DNA from: Pseudomonas sp. S04
GTDB lineage: Bacteria; Pseudomonadota; Gammaproteobacteria; Pseudomonadales; Pseudomonadaceae
Direction: 5' to 3'
Length of the DNA stretch: 64,000 nt
Assembly: GCF_009834545.1 (NCBI RefSeq)
Contig: NZ_CP019427.1
Span: 5,028,001 to 5,092,000 of the forward strand
The notes beneath the pieces were generated by a model, which was given only the letters and a program-made list of their open reading frames with translations, ran no database searches and was not told the origin of the DNA. Position numbers and translations under genes: made by a program. Positions 8,472 to 16,798 of this stretch are shown in pieces; position 1 is the stretch's first letter; each line of letters begins with the position of its first letter.

Positions 8472-9932
8472 ATGAAGCGCTATCACATCACCGTCGGGGC
8501 CAAGACCACTGCCGACGGCACCGTAATGACCGGCTACGAATTCTGGACCATCGATGGCCAGCCCATCGCCCGCGAAGGCGACGAGGTCGCTTGTCCGGCC
8601 TGCGACAGCACTGGCGTCATCGTCTGTGACGGTCCGCACCTGGTGGATCTCATGCAAGGACGCCCCACCGCCCTGGACGGTGACCTCTGTCACTGCAAGT
8701 GCGACCCACCACCCCGCCTGATCGCCAACCAGACCCTGCAGTGCCAGGAGTTCAAGGACCTCGCACCAGATCCGCGCTTCACGCCGCCGTCCACTCCGTT
8801 CACAACCCAGCAGCCTGCAACCGGGCCGCGCTCATCCAATTTCACCTCAACACCCAGCCGCCCCACACCCACCTTCACCGAACGACCTGAAAGGGTCTGC
8901 GAAAATCTCTGGATCAGTTACCAGCAACAAGCCGAGTCCATCGTCGCACCCGGCGGCCAGTTGATCGCCGATCCCAAGGCCCGCAACCGCGCGATCAATG
9001 CCGCCTACGCCCGACTGTGGCTGCAGGACCCGCGTTTCCAGTGGGCCGGCCTCGCCGCCTTCGCCTCAAAACAGGTGGGTTGTGGCTTGCTGCATGCCGC
9101 GGATTCGATCGACCGGATCCAGGCTGAATATGACGCCGAGCAGCAACTGCAACAGAGTGCCAGGTCAGGGTTCTATGGCTTGCTCGAGCCCAGCGAACGC
9201 GAGCGACAGGCCAGACTCCAGACCTTCCGGCAAGCACAACGCGACTACGAGCACGCGCTGCGCAACAATCCGCTACCAGGTATCGACTTCAGGCCCGAGG
9301 GCGAACTGTCCTACGCGCAGCAGCTGTACCAGCACGTGTACAAGATGTTGGCCATGGGCAATACCACGCTGTTCCTGGACGTGTATCCGTTGCATGTTTT
9401 TTATCAGGAGCGGGGGATGTCTGCGCTGGAGGCCTGCTTGCCTTCGCGCAAAAACATCTATGGGAATGTTCAGAATCCGGTGCTGTGGCCTGTGGCGCAG
9501 GAAAGGCTGGAGTTCGGTACTAACTACGAGGAAATCCTGCAAGCATTTCAGGCCATTGAGATTGGTAGTATCGCCCGAAGTGTTGAGCTACTGGCGGAGC
9601 ATGAACAGGTGAACATCCTGCAACCGGCAATGTACAGCGACCGAACATTGGTAGCGCTGCTGCGTGGCAACCACTTGTCCCATGTCACCAACTTTCCATC
9701 CGGAGTTGCTCAAGCCATCGAGTTGACACTGGCCAGTCAATGCCAACGAATGGATGACGGACGCACCATCGACTTCGGTCGACATCTCCTGGCCGACTTG
9801 TCCGATATCCAACAACGCATGCCGTTCGTACTCAGGGCTGCGGCGCAATTTGAAAGTCTATTGCGTAGCAATCATCGCAACCAGATTGAACAGGCCATCC
9901 AGGATATCGCCGCAGGCTGGGGAGTGCGATGA
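8472..9932 (+). CDS. PAAR-domain protein with DUF2515-like C-terminal domain, candidate T6SS effector
   Basis: 486 residues. The first 90 resemble a PAAR spike-tip domain: GYEFWTIDGQPIAREGDEV, then cysteine pairs CPAC and CHCKC that could hold the metal at the cone tip. A proline/threonine-rich linker follows at about 90-145. The C-terminal 340 residues contain RNRAINAAYARLWLQDPRF and FLDVYPLHVFYQ, which resemble the DUF2515 family (function not established, includes Bacillus YppC-like proteins). PAAR proteins cap the VgrG spike of type VI secretion systems and often carry toxin domains. No vgrG or other T6SS gene is in the window, so this is an orphan cargo locus. Its stop overlaps the next gene by 4 bp. 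The toxin role is inference. Confidence 0.75.
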   Translation: MKRYHITVGAKTTADGTVMTGYEFWTIDGQPIAREGDEVACPACDSTGVIVCDGPHLVDLMQGRPTALDGDLCHCKCDPPPRLIANQTLQCQEFKDLAPDPRFTPPSTPFTTQQPATGPRSSNFTSTPSRPTPTFTERPERVCENLWISYQQQAESIVAPGGQLIADPKARNRAINAAYARLWLQDPRFQWAGLAAFASKQVGCGLLHAADSIDRIQAEYDAEQQLQQSARSGFYGLLEPSERERQARLQTFRQAQRDYEHALRNNPLPGIDFRPEGELSYAQQLYQHVYKMLAMGNTTLFLDVYPLHVFYQERGMSALEACLPSRKNIYGNVQNPVLWPVAQERLEFGTNYEEILQAFQAIEIGSIARSVELLAEHEQVNILQPAMYSDRTLVALLRGNHLSHVTNFPSGVAQAIELTLASQCQRMDDGRTIDFGRHLLADLSDIQQRMPFVLRAAAQFESLLRSNHRNQIEQAIQDIAAGWGVR

Positions 9933-10540
9933 GACTGCCTGGACGGGTGTCTTGGCGACGCTGTGGAGTCGGACTGATCCTTGCTTCGCTCGTGACCGTA
10001 TTGGCGTTTGAAACACAGTCGAAAGATGAAATCTCACTGGTCATTGGCGAGCCTTACGAGGCCATGCGCAAGCGGTCCAGCGCAGCTATCGGCCCGGCCA
10101 TTCCCGGGCACTCCTGGTTCAATACTCCCAAGTCGGATGCTAGCCTGCGTTTCACCGACCCCCAGTACGGATTCATCACCCCGCTGGCCCGATTCTTTAC
10201 GGTTAGTTTCACCGATGAACTCGTCAGAAGCGTACGGCTTTCCCCGCAAATCGAACCCCTGTTGCTCGACGATACCCTCAAGGTAGTGCTGGACCTGCAG
10301 GAGCAATGGCACAACGCTGGGTGGGTGCCGATCCGCGTCGAACAAGACCCTCCGTTCGCCGACACCCCTCAATGGCGTGCCCAGTTGCGGGATGTGAACA
10401 AAGGCGGAACCTCTTACTGGCAAGCAGGGAACCAGTATCAGGTGATGCTGGTGGTCAATCGTTTCAAAGACATCAAGCGCCCCACAGAAGAGCGCTACCT
10501 GATCAAGCTGGCACTGGCCAGACCCTGGGTGAAACCGTGA
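9929..10540 (+). CDS. Exported protein coupled to the PAAR gene, candidate immunity protein
   Basis: 203 residues. An N-terminal hydrophobic segment (CGVGLILASLVTVLAFE) could be an uncleaved anchor or a signal peptide, placing the rest in the periplasm. The remainder has no motif I recognise; it contains PIRVEQDPPFADTPQWRAQL and ends in LARPWVKP. Its ATG overlaps the PAAR gene stop (ATGA), the arrangement commonly seen for effector and immunity genes. A periplasmic location would fit protection against an effector acting there. Alternatively it could be an accessory or chaperone protein. Function is inferred from position only. Confidence 0.7.
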   Translation: MRLPGRVSWRRCGVGLILASLVTVLAFETQSKDEISLVIGEPYEAMRKRSSAAIGPAIPGHSWFNTPKSDASLRFTDPQYGFITPLARFFTVSFTDELVRSVRLSPQIEPLLLDDTLKVVLDLQEQWHNAGWVPIRVEQDPPFADTPQWRAQLRDVNKGGTSYWQAGNQYQVMLVVNRFKDIKRPTEERYLIKLALARPWVKP

Positions 10541-10587
10541 TTCCGGCGCTTGCTGGCGGGCAAGTCATTGATGACTGAGCTGCGCCT

Positions 10588-10619
10588 TTTTGTAGGAGCG
10601 GGTGCCCGCTCCTACAAAA
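10588..10619. terminator. Long hairpin after the PAAR operon (REP palindrome, possible terminator)
   Basis: A 15-bp perfect stem TTTTGTAGGAGCGGG/CCCGCTCCTACAAAA with a 2-base loop. It is made from a REP-like core and begins 48 bp after the partner gene stop. It lacks a long T tract outside the stem, so it could end transcription or only stabilise the 3' end. Confidence 0.55.
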
Positions 10620-10638
10620 CGCTTAACTAATCGGCGTT

Positions 10639-10742
10639 AAGGCTTGCCCGCGCACTCAGGGACACCGCGTCTATCCAGGCAGTACGTGTCATCGTTCACG
10701 TCCATCGCGAGCAGGCCGCAAGCGGGCGCCCACTCCTACAGT
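10639..10742 (+). repeat. Direct repeat copy B, right flank of the PAAR module
   Basis: Second copy of the repeat at 8143-8250, same orientation, with scattered substitutions and a few small gaps. It ends 20 bp from the stop of the converging histidine kinase gene. Confidence 0.75.
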
Positions 10743-10761
10743 GGAATGGGGACGAGCATGC

Positions 10762-12105
10762 CTACCCCTCCAACACCGGCAACACCACCCGCGCCTCCAG
10801 CCCGCCGACCTTGCGGTTTCTCACGGTCAGTTCGCCGCCATGTTCCAGCACGATCGCCCGTGCAGCCGAGAGGCCGAGGCCGACGCCGCCGGTGCTTTTG
10901 TTGCGCGAACCTTCCAGGCGATAGAAGGGCACGAATACCTGTTCGTGGCTTTCCTTGGGGATGCCCGGGCCGCGGTCCAGGACGCGGATGGTCACGTGGT
11001 CGTCGTGGCTGCGCAGTTCAATGGCCGGTTCGCTGGCGTATTTGAGGGCGTTTTCCAGCAGGTTGGTGATCACCCGCTTGAGCCCCAGCGGCCGGCCGAG
11101 GTAGGCCAGGCGCGGTGGGCCGCTGAAGGGGATGTCGATGGACTGGTCGCGGTAATCGTCGATCAGGGTTTGCAGCAGTTCGGCCAGATCGAACGGCGTG
11201 GCCTCTTCGAGACGGGCGTTGTCGCGGAAGAATTCCAGGCTGGAGTTGATCATGGCGTGCATCTCATCAACGTCGCGGAACAGCTTGGCCTGCAGTTGCG
11301 GGTCGTCGATGAACTCGCCGCGCAGGCGCATGCGGGTCAGTGGTGCGCGCAGGTCGTGGGAGATGGCGGCCAGCATCTGCGTGCGGTCCTTGATGAAGTG
11401 CTGCAACTGGGCCTGCATCGCATTGAACGCGAGGATCGCCTGGCGGATTTCCAGCGGCCCCAGCGGCTTGATCGGCGGCGCACGGAAGTCCACGCCAAAG
11501 CGTCGCGCGCCCTGGGCGAAGGTCTGCAGCGGCCGGGCCAGGCGGCGGGTGGCGATCAGCGCCACCAGGCCAGTGGACAGCAACACCAGGGCGATCACGA
11601 TCAGGTTGCGCGCCCAATGCTCCAGGCCCCAACTGCGCGAAGGCATGCTGAACATCAGCCAGGAACCGTCGCTCAGTTGCATCGCCATGGCGTACTGGCC
11701 GTCCTGTTGTGGCCAGTCCGTCGGTTGATAGGCTTCCAGGTGCTGGCTGTTGAACAGTTGGTGGGCCTTCGCCGTGTTGGCCCGGGTGGCCGCCTCAGGG
11801 GTTACCGGCAGGCCCAGGGCCGCATGGCTTTGGCTCCAGCGGATTCCCAGGCTACTGTCACTGGCAGCAGCAGCCAGTTGCGGGCGTTGCGCGGGCTCGG
11901 AAGCGGCAATGACCCGGCTCAGGGAGGAAATTTTTTCCAGCAGCCCGGTCTCGGTCAAAGGTGGATAGGCCCACACCCCGGCCACCTGGGTGAACAGGGC
12001 GTAGAAGCCCAGCGACGTGAGCATCGCCAGGATGGTGGTGAGGGCGATCCAGCGCGTCACGGTGTCCCGCGAGCGCAGGCACCAGCCCGCCCGCCAGCCC
12101 TTCAT
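10762..12105 (-). CDS. Sensor histidine kinase (HAMP, HisKA, HATPase)
   Basis: Membrane sensor of a two-component pair, 447 residues. One membrane segment near residues 19-45 (WIALTTILAMLTSLGFYALF), a periplasmic domain of about 120 residues, a second membrane segment (LIVIALVLLSTGLVALIA), a HAMP linker, the H-box ISHDLRAPLTRMR with the phosphorylated His, an N-box NLLENALKYA and G-boxes DRGPGIP and GVGLGLS. The sensed signal is not evident. Its start overlaps the stop of the response regulator by 4 bp, so the pair is one transcript on the minus strand. Confidence 0.93.
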   Translation of the reverse strand: MKGWRAGWCLRSRDTVTRWIALTTILAMLTSLGFYALFTQVAGVWAYPPLTETGLLEKISSLSRVIAASEPAQRPQLAAAASDSSLGIRWSQSHAALGLPVTPEAATRANTAKAHQLFNSQHLEAYQPTDWPQQDGQYAMAMQLSDGSWLMFSMPSRSWGLEHWARNLIVIALVLLSTGLVALIATRRLARPLQTFAQGARRFGVDFRAPPIKPLGPLEIRQAILAFNAMQAQLQHFIKDRTQMLAAISHDLRAPLTRMRLRGEFIDDPQLQAKLFRDVDEMHAMINSSLEFFRDNARLEEATPFDLAELLQTLIDDYRDQSIDIPFSGPPRLAYLGRPLGLKRVITNLLENALKYASEPAIELRSHDDHVTIRVLDRGPGIPKESHEQVFVPFYRLEGSRNKSTGGVGLGLSAARAIVLEHGGELTVRNRKVGGLEARVVLPVLEG

Positions 12106-12812
12106 TGACGGGTCACGCTGGGGGTGAACAGGTAACCACCGTTGCGCACGGTGCGAATCATTTCCGGGCGTTTGCTGTCGATTTCCAGCTTGCGCCGCAA
12201 GCGGCTGACCTGGACATCGATGCTGCGGTCGAAGGCTTCATGGGTACGCCCACGGGCCAGGTCCAGCAGCAGTTCGCGGGTGAGGATGCGCTGCGGGTGT
12301 TCGACGAATACCAGCAGCAGGTCGAACTCGCCGGCCGACAACGGGATCATGACCTGGTCCGGCGAGCGCAGTTCGCGGCGCGTGAGGTCCAGTTGCCAGT
12401 CGGCGAACTTGATCAGCGGATGCGGCACCTGGCCGGTCAACGGCCGGACTTCACCCACCCGACGCAACACCGCGCGCACCCGCGCCAGCAGTTCGCGGGC
12501 GTCGAAGGGTTTGCTCAAGTAGTCGTCGGCGCCCATTTCCAGGCCCACCACCCGATCACTCAGCTCACCCATGGCGGTGAGCATGATCACCGGCGTGGTG
12601 TATTGCTGGCGCAGGCGCTGGCACAGGGTCAGGCCGTTGTCGCCGGGCATCATCAGGTCGAGGATGATCAGGTCCGGCATTTGCTGCTCGATAGCCGCCC
12701 ACAGCGCGACGCCGTCGGTGGCCACGGCCACGTCATAACCTTGCTGGACAAAAAACTTACTCAGCAGATCGAGGACCTCAAGGTCGTCGTCCACGATCAA
12801 AAGATGGCTCAC
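12102..12812 (-). CDS. OmpR-family response regulator
   Basis: 236 residues. The receiver domain has the acidic pocket (IVDDD), phospho-acceptor in LIILDLMMPG, and the conserved LTA and KPF. The C-terminal winged helix has AGEFDLLLVFVEHP and the recognition segment AFDRSIDVQVSRLRRKLE. It is first in the operon with the kinase at 10762-12105. Targets are not known; nearby genes such as the divergent mlaA gene are possible but there is no direct evidence. Confidence 0.93.
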   Translation of the reverse strand: MSHLLIVDDDLEVLDLLSKFFVQQGYDVAVATDGVALWAAIEQQMPDLIILDLMMPGDNGLTLCQRLRQQYTTPVIMLTAMGELSDRVVGLEMGADDYLSKPFDARELLARVRAVLRRVGEVRPLTGQVPHPLIKFADWQLDLTRRELRSPDQVMIPLSAGEFDLLLVFVEHPQRILTRELLLDLARGRTHEAFDRSIDVQVSRLRRKLEIDSKRPEMIRTVRNGGYLFTPSVTRQ

Positions 12813-12980
12813 CGGCGGGCATCACTCAACGACTGATAGTGCGGATATCTAAAACCATTCGGCGCGCCGCGTCATTTATTTCATCCTGGTCACAAAGCGA
12901 CGCAGCGGTAAAAAACCAGACATCTTTGTGCAAGGCGCAGCTGCCAGGATCAAGCTCCTTTTCTACGAAGACTGTTCGCC

Positions 12981-13772
12981 ATGCCTTTGTTCAAGCGCTC
13001 CCCTGCACTGTTTCGCAATGCCGCACTGCTGTTGAGCTTGACCTATCTGTACGGATGCTCCAGTCGCACCTCGACCGATAACCCGATGACCTGCGCGCAA
13101 GTCAGCTACCCGTTGTATGACCCGGCCGAGCCAGTGAACCGCGGGATCTTCGCCTTCAACCAGGTGATTGACGAGTACGCCGTCGCGCCGGTCGCCCGGG
13201 GTTACGGCTACACGCCGGAATTCTTCCAGTTGGGCATGCACAACTTCACGACCAACTTCAACGAACCGACGGTGTTCCTCAACGACCTGTTGCAAGGCAA
13301 TGGCCAGCGTTCGCTCAACACCCTGGGGCGCTTCACCCTCAACAGCACCGCCGGCTTGCTGGGGGTGATCGATGTCTCGGACTCCCTGGAAATCCCGCGC
13401 CACAGCTCGGACTTCGGCCAGACCTTCGGCGTCTGGGGCATCCCGGACGGGCCGATCGTCGAAGTCCCAGTGCTCGGGACCGCCAACAGTCGCGATGCCG
13501 TAGGCAAGGTGCTGGCAGTGGCCATCAACCCGTTCGGCGACCATAGCGATACCGTCGAGACCCTGACGACAGTGGCCAGTGTCGGTGGCACCATCGACAA
13601 GCGCGCCGAAGCGCTGCCGCTGACCGACGCCCTGCAAGCCCTGCCGGACCCGTACAGTGCGCTGCGTGACGTCAGCGCCGAAAAACGCGCGGACTTTGTC
13701 CAGAACGGCAAACGCGGCGCGTCCGGGCTGCACGACGATCTCTGCACAGAAGCTCCAACCGATGCCACGTAA
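12981..13772 (+). CDS. mlaA: MlaA-family outer-membrane lipoprotein
   Basis: Outer-membrane lipoprotein that removes surface phospholipids for return to the inner membrane via the Mla pathway. 263 residues with a lipobox (TYLYGC, Cys around residue 26), then the family signature YDPAEPVNRGIFAFNQVIDE, NEPTVFLNDLLQG, LGRFTLNSTAGLLG and SSDFGQTFGVWG. No other mla genes are next to it, which is usual for mlaA. It is divergent from the two-component system. The stop codon lies inside the start region of the next small gene. Confidence 0.9.
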   Translation: MPLFKRSPALFRNAALLLSLTYLYGCSSRTSTDNPMTCAQVSYPLYDPAEPVNRGIFAFNQVIDEYAVAPVARGYGYTPEFFQLGMHNFTTNFNEPTVFLNDLLQGNGQRSLNTLGRFTLNSTAGLLGVIDVSDSLEIPRHSSDFGQTFGVWGIPDGPIVEVPVLGTANSRDAVGKVLAVAINPFGDHSDTVETLTTVASVGGTIDKRAEALPLTDALQALPDPYSALRDVSAEKRADFVQNGKRGASGLHDDLCTEAPTDAT

Positions 13773-14040
13773 CAGCCCGTCGCTGATGCTCGAGCAACGC
13801 CTGGTCAAACGCGCCAACACCGGCCTGCACTGCAGCGAGACCAGCCTGCGGTTGTCGGAAGACCAGCGTGAATTGATCCTCAGCCGCTACATCGAACTCT
13901 ACCGCCCCGAAGGCGTGGAGTGGGTCGAGCGCAGCCACCGAGTCTCGGTGACTGCCCTGCTGCGCTGGATCATCGCCCAGGGCGAAGCACTGCCGGTGGA
14001 GCAAGGCCAGGAGCTGCCGGCACGCCAGGCAATGAACTGA
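13762..14040 (+). CDS. Small conserved protein of unknown function downstream of mlaA
   Basis: About 92 residues beginning MPRNSPSLMLEQRLVK, overlapping the mlaA stop by 11 bp; an alternative ATG at 13786 would remove the overlap. The sequence is basic and helical, with LSEDQRELILSRYIELYRPE and VTALLRWIIAQGE. It has no signal or membrane segment. The overlap suggests co-expression with mlaA, but no function is recognised. Confidence 0.65.
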   Translation: MPRNSPSLMLEQRLVKRANTGLHCSETSLRLSEDQRELILSRYIELYRPEGVEWVERSHRVSVTALLRWIIAQGEALPVEQGQELPARQAMN

Positions 14041-14113
14041 ATTGCGCCGATAAGGGCCGCCTTCAAGTTGGGTTATCATCGCCGGCTAATTTTGCCCTGG
14101 AGCTTCGCCCCGG

Positions 14114-16036
14114 ATGTCCACGCCAGCACCGCAGTCCACCCCCTCCACACCCTTGCCCGCCGTCCTGGTCGGCCCGCTGTTGCGGCGCCTGGAACCGACG
14201 CGCCTGGTGCTGTGGCTGGTAGGCTCGCGGGAGCTGGCGCTGACCTTGCGCCTGGCGCCTGTGGGCGACCTGGTGCTCGATGCGACGCGCTGCCAGGTCA
14301 TCCCGGTCGGCACCCATGCCTTTGTCCACCTGATCGACATCCACCTGGACAGCGCCCTGCCCCAGGACATCAGCATCGACTACGACCTGTTGATCCGCGA
14401 GGACGACGCCAGCCTGGTCGGCATTGCCCAGTGGGCCCCGCACCTGCTCTACGACCAGGCACAATCGCCGAACTTCGTCCTGCGCAGCCGCATCGATCAA
14501 CTGCTCCACGGCTCGTGCCGCAAACCCCATCATCCGGCCAACGACGGCTTGCTCTGCGTCGACCAGTTGCTGGCGACGCCCCATGAGCCGAGCCAGCGCC
14601 CGGCACTGCTGATGATGAGTGGCGACCAGGTCTACGCCGACGATGTCGCCGGGCCGATGTTGCGGGCCATCCATGCTCTGATCGAACGGCTGGGGCTATA
14701 CGGCGAACACCTGGAGGGCGCAGTGGTGCAAGACAGCGCCGCGCTCTACCAGCACCCGGCCAGCTACTACCATCGCGCCGACCTGCTGCCGGCACTGGAA
14801 AGTAACGACAGCCTGCGCGAACGGTTTTTCGGCGGTGCGCGCAAGCCGATCTTCACCAGCAGCAGCGCCGACAATCACCTGGTGACCTTCGCCGAAGTCA
14901 TGGCCATGTACCTGCTGGTCTGGGGCCCGACCGCCTGGACCCTGATCGACCCGCAGCCACCGGTGCTGACACCCGAGCGCCGCGAGCGCTACGCCCTGGA
15001 ACAGACCCGGATCGATGGCTTCAAGCAGGGGCTGGGCAATGTCGCCCGGGTGTTCGCCCACCTGCCCTGCCTGATGATCTTCGACGACCACGACATCACC
15101 GACGACTGGAACCTCAGTGCCCAGTGGGAGGAAACCGCCTACGGCCATCCGTTCTCCAAGCGCATCATCGGCAACGCGCTGCTCGCCTACATGCTGTGCC
15201 AGGGCTGGGGCAACAACCCGGATGCCTTCACCGCGCTGCTGGAAAAAACCCGCGGCCTCAACCCCCAGGACGGCTACCTGGACAACAGCGCCCAGGATGA
15301 ATTGATCGGCGACCTGCTGAAATTCCAGCAATGGCACTACGTGCTGCCGACCACCCCGGCACTGGTGGTGCTCGACACCCGCACCCGGCGCTGGCGCAGT
15401 GAGTTCAACCTCAAGCAGCCCTCGGGCCTGCTGGACTGGGAAGCCCTCAGCGAATTGCAGCAGGAACTGCTCGACCACCCCTGCGCCATCATCGTGTCGC
15501 CGGCGCCGGTGTTCGGCGTCAAGCTGATCGAAACCGTGCAGAAAGTCTTCAGTTGGTGCGGCTACCCGCTGCTGGTGGACGCGGAAAACTGGATGGCCCA
15601 CCGTGGCGCAGCGCAGGTGATCCTCAACATCTTTCGCCACTCGCGCACGCCCGGTAATTACGTGATCCTCTCCGGCGATGTGCATTACTCGTTCGTCTAC
15701 GAGGTGCTGATCCGGCATCGCACCGCCGGGCCACGGATCTGGCAAATCACCAGCAGCGGCATCAAGAATGAATTTCCGCCGAGCCTGCTGGAGTGGTTCG
15801 ACCGCCTCAACCGCTGGCTGTACTCGCCGCGCTCGCCGCTGAACTGGCTGACCAAACGCCGGCGCATGCAGGTGGTGCCCCATGTGCCCGAGCACGCAGA
15901 AGCCGGCGAACGCCTGTGGAATTCGGCGGGCATCGGCCAGGTGTTTTTCAATCAGCAGGGCCAGCCGCAAGCGATCTACCAGCACAACGCCAATGGCGCA
16001 GAAAAAACCCGGATGGTGGCGCCGACGGTCGATTGA
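14114..16036 (+). CDS. PhoD-like alkaline phosphatase/metallophosphatase family protein
   Basis: 640 residues. The metal-binding motifs of the PhoD-like family are visible: MMSGDQVYADD in the centre, IFDDHDITDDW, and a late LSGDVHYSF. No Tat or Sec signal is present, so unlike secreted PhoD it is predicted to be cytosolic. The family hydrolyses phosphomonoesters or phosphodiesters; the substrate here is not known. It stands alone between the small gene after mlaA and the VOC gene. Confidence 0.85.
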   Translation: MSTPAPQSTPSTPLPAVLVGPLLRRLEPTRLVLWLVGSRELALTLRLAPVGDLVLDATRCQVIPVGTHAFVHLIDIHLDSALPQDISIDYDLLIREDDASLVGIAQWAPHLLYDQAQSPNFVLRSRIDQLLHGSCRKPHHPANDGLLCVDQLLATPHEPSQRPALLMMSGDQVYADDVAGPMLRAIHALIERLGLYGEHLEGAVVQDSAALYQHPASYYHRADLLPALESNDSLRERFFGGARKPIFTSSSADNHLVTFAEVMAMYLLVWGPTAWTLIDPQPPVLTPERRERYALEQTRIDGFKQGLGNVARVFAHLPCLMIFDDHDITDDWNLSAQWEETAYGHPFSKRIIGNALLAYMLCQGWGNNPDAFTALLEKTRGLNPQDGYLDNSAQDELIGDLLKFQQWHYVLPTTPALVVLDTRTRRWRSEFNLKQPSGLLDWEALSELQQELLDHPCAIIVSPAPVFGVKLIETVQKVFSWCGYPLLVDAENWMAHRGAAQVILNIFRHSRTPGNYVILSGDVHYSFVYEVLIRHRTAGPRIWQITSSGIKNEFPPSLLEWFDRLNRWLYSPRSPLNWLTKRRRMQVVPHVPEHAEAGERLWNSAGIGQVFFNQQGQPQAIYQHNANGAEKTRMVAPTVD

Positions 16037-16085
16037 CCACGGCCCCACACCAACGCAGTACTCACTAGGTCTACGAAGGATACGT

Positions 16086-16514
16086 ATGCTCACACGGAAC
16101 AAGATGGTCCCCGAACTGACGGTCAGCGACATCCAGCAGAGCCTGGCGTTCTGGACCGACCTGATTGGTTTTCAGATCGCCTACGAACGCCGCGAAGAAG
16201 GCTTTGCCTACCTGGATTTCGACGGCGTGCAAGTGATGCTCGAACAGTACATCGCCGAGGACGACGGGCAATGGCACACCGGCGCACTGCAAGCGCCGTT
16301 TGGCCGCGGGATCAATTTCCAGATGACGGTGGATCGCGTCGAGCCGATCCTGGCCCGCCTGGCCGCTGTGCAATGGCCGCTGTTTCGCCCCTTTGCCGAT
16401 GCCTGGTATCGCTCGGGTGAAGTAGAGGTCGGCCAGCGTGAATTGATCGTGCAGGACCCCGACGGCTATCTGTTGCGACTGGTCGAAGCCCTGGGCGAAA
16501 GGCCTGTGCGCTAG
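16086..16514 (+). CDS. VOC-family (glyoxalase/bleomycin-resistance fold) protein
   Basis: 142 residues with paired beta-alpha-beta-beta-beta modules: VPELTVSDIQQSLAFWTDLI at the start, YLDFDGVQVMLEQ in the middle and LIVQDPDGYLLRLVE at the end. This layout is that of bleomycin-resistance-like proteins and small dioxygenase relatives. The start has a GAAGGATA ribosome-binding region. Substrate unknown; a role in drug binding should not be assumed from the family name. Confidence 0.88.
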   Translation: MLTRNKMVPELTVSDIQQSLAFWTDLIGFQIAYERREEGFAYLDFDGVQVMLEQYIAEDDGQWHTGALQAPFGRGINFQMTVDRVEPILARLAAVQWPLFRPFADAWYRSGEVEVGQRELIVQDPDGYLLRLVEALGERPVR

Positions 16515-16798
16515 CGCCATAGCCTGCGCCGACAGGGTTATCAGTTTATCAATAATGCTTATTTGGCCCCTGCCGCGATTGACGCTCCAGGCCTGGCGCG
16601 CCCCTAATGCAAGACCACCAGAACCCGCTCGGCGGCCTGCTGGTCGGGGGCGCGTCAGCCGGTAAACAGCCCTGCGTCGCACACCGGCTTCGCGCTCCAG
16701 CCAGCGCTGGACTACCCTTGCTGCACCTTGAATGTTCTGTGCCACACCGCGACTGCCCATCTGCCCGACACGCTGTGCAATCACTCAGAGAACGACCC

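Noticed and set aside
8472..9932. Rhs-type polymorphic toxin
   Set aside because: No YD repeats or RHS core are present; the protein is a short PAAR fusion.
14696..16132. 478-codon frame antisense to the PhoD-like gene
   Set aside because: Shadow of the PhoD-like gene, with no recognisable family features.
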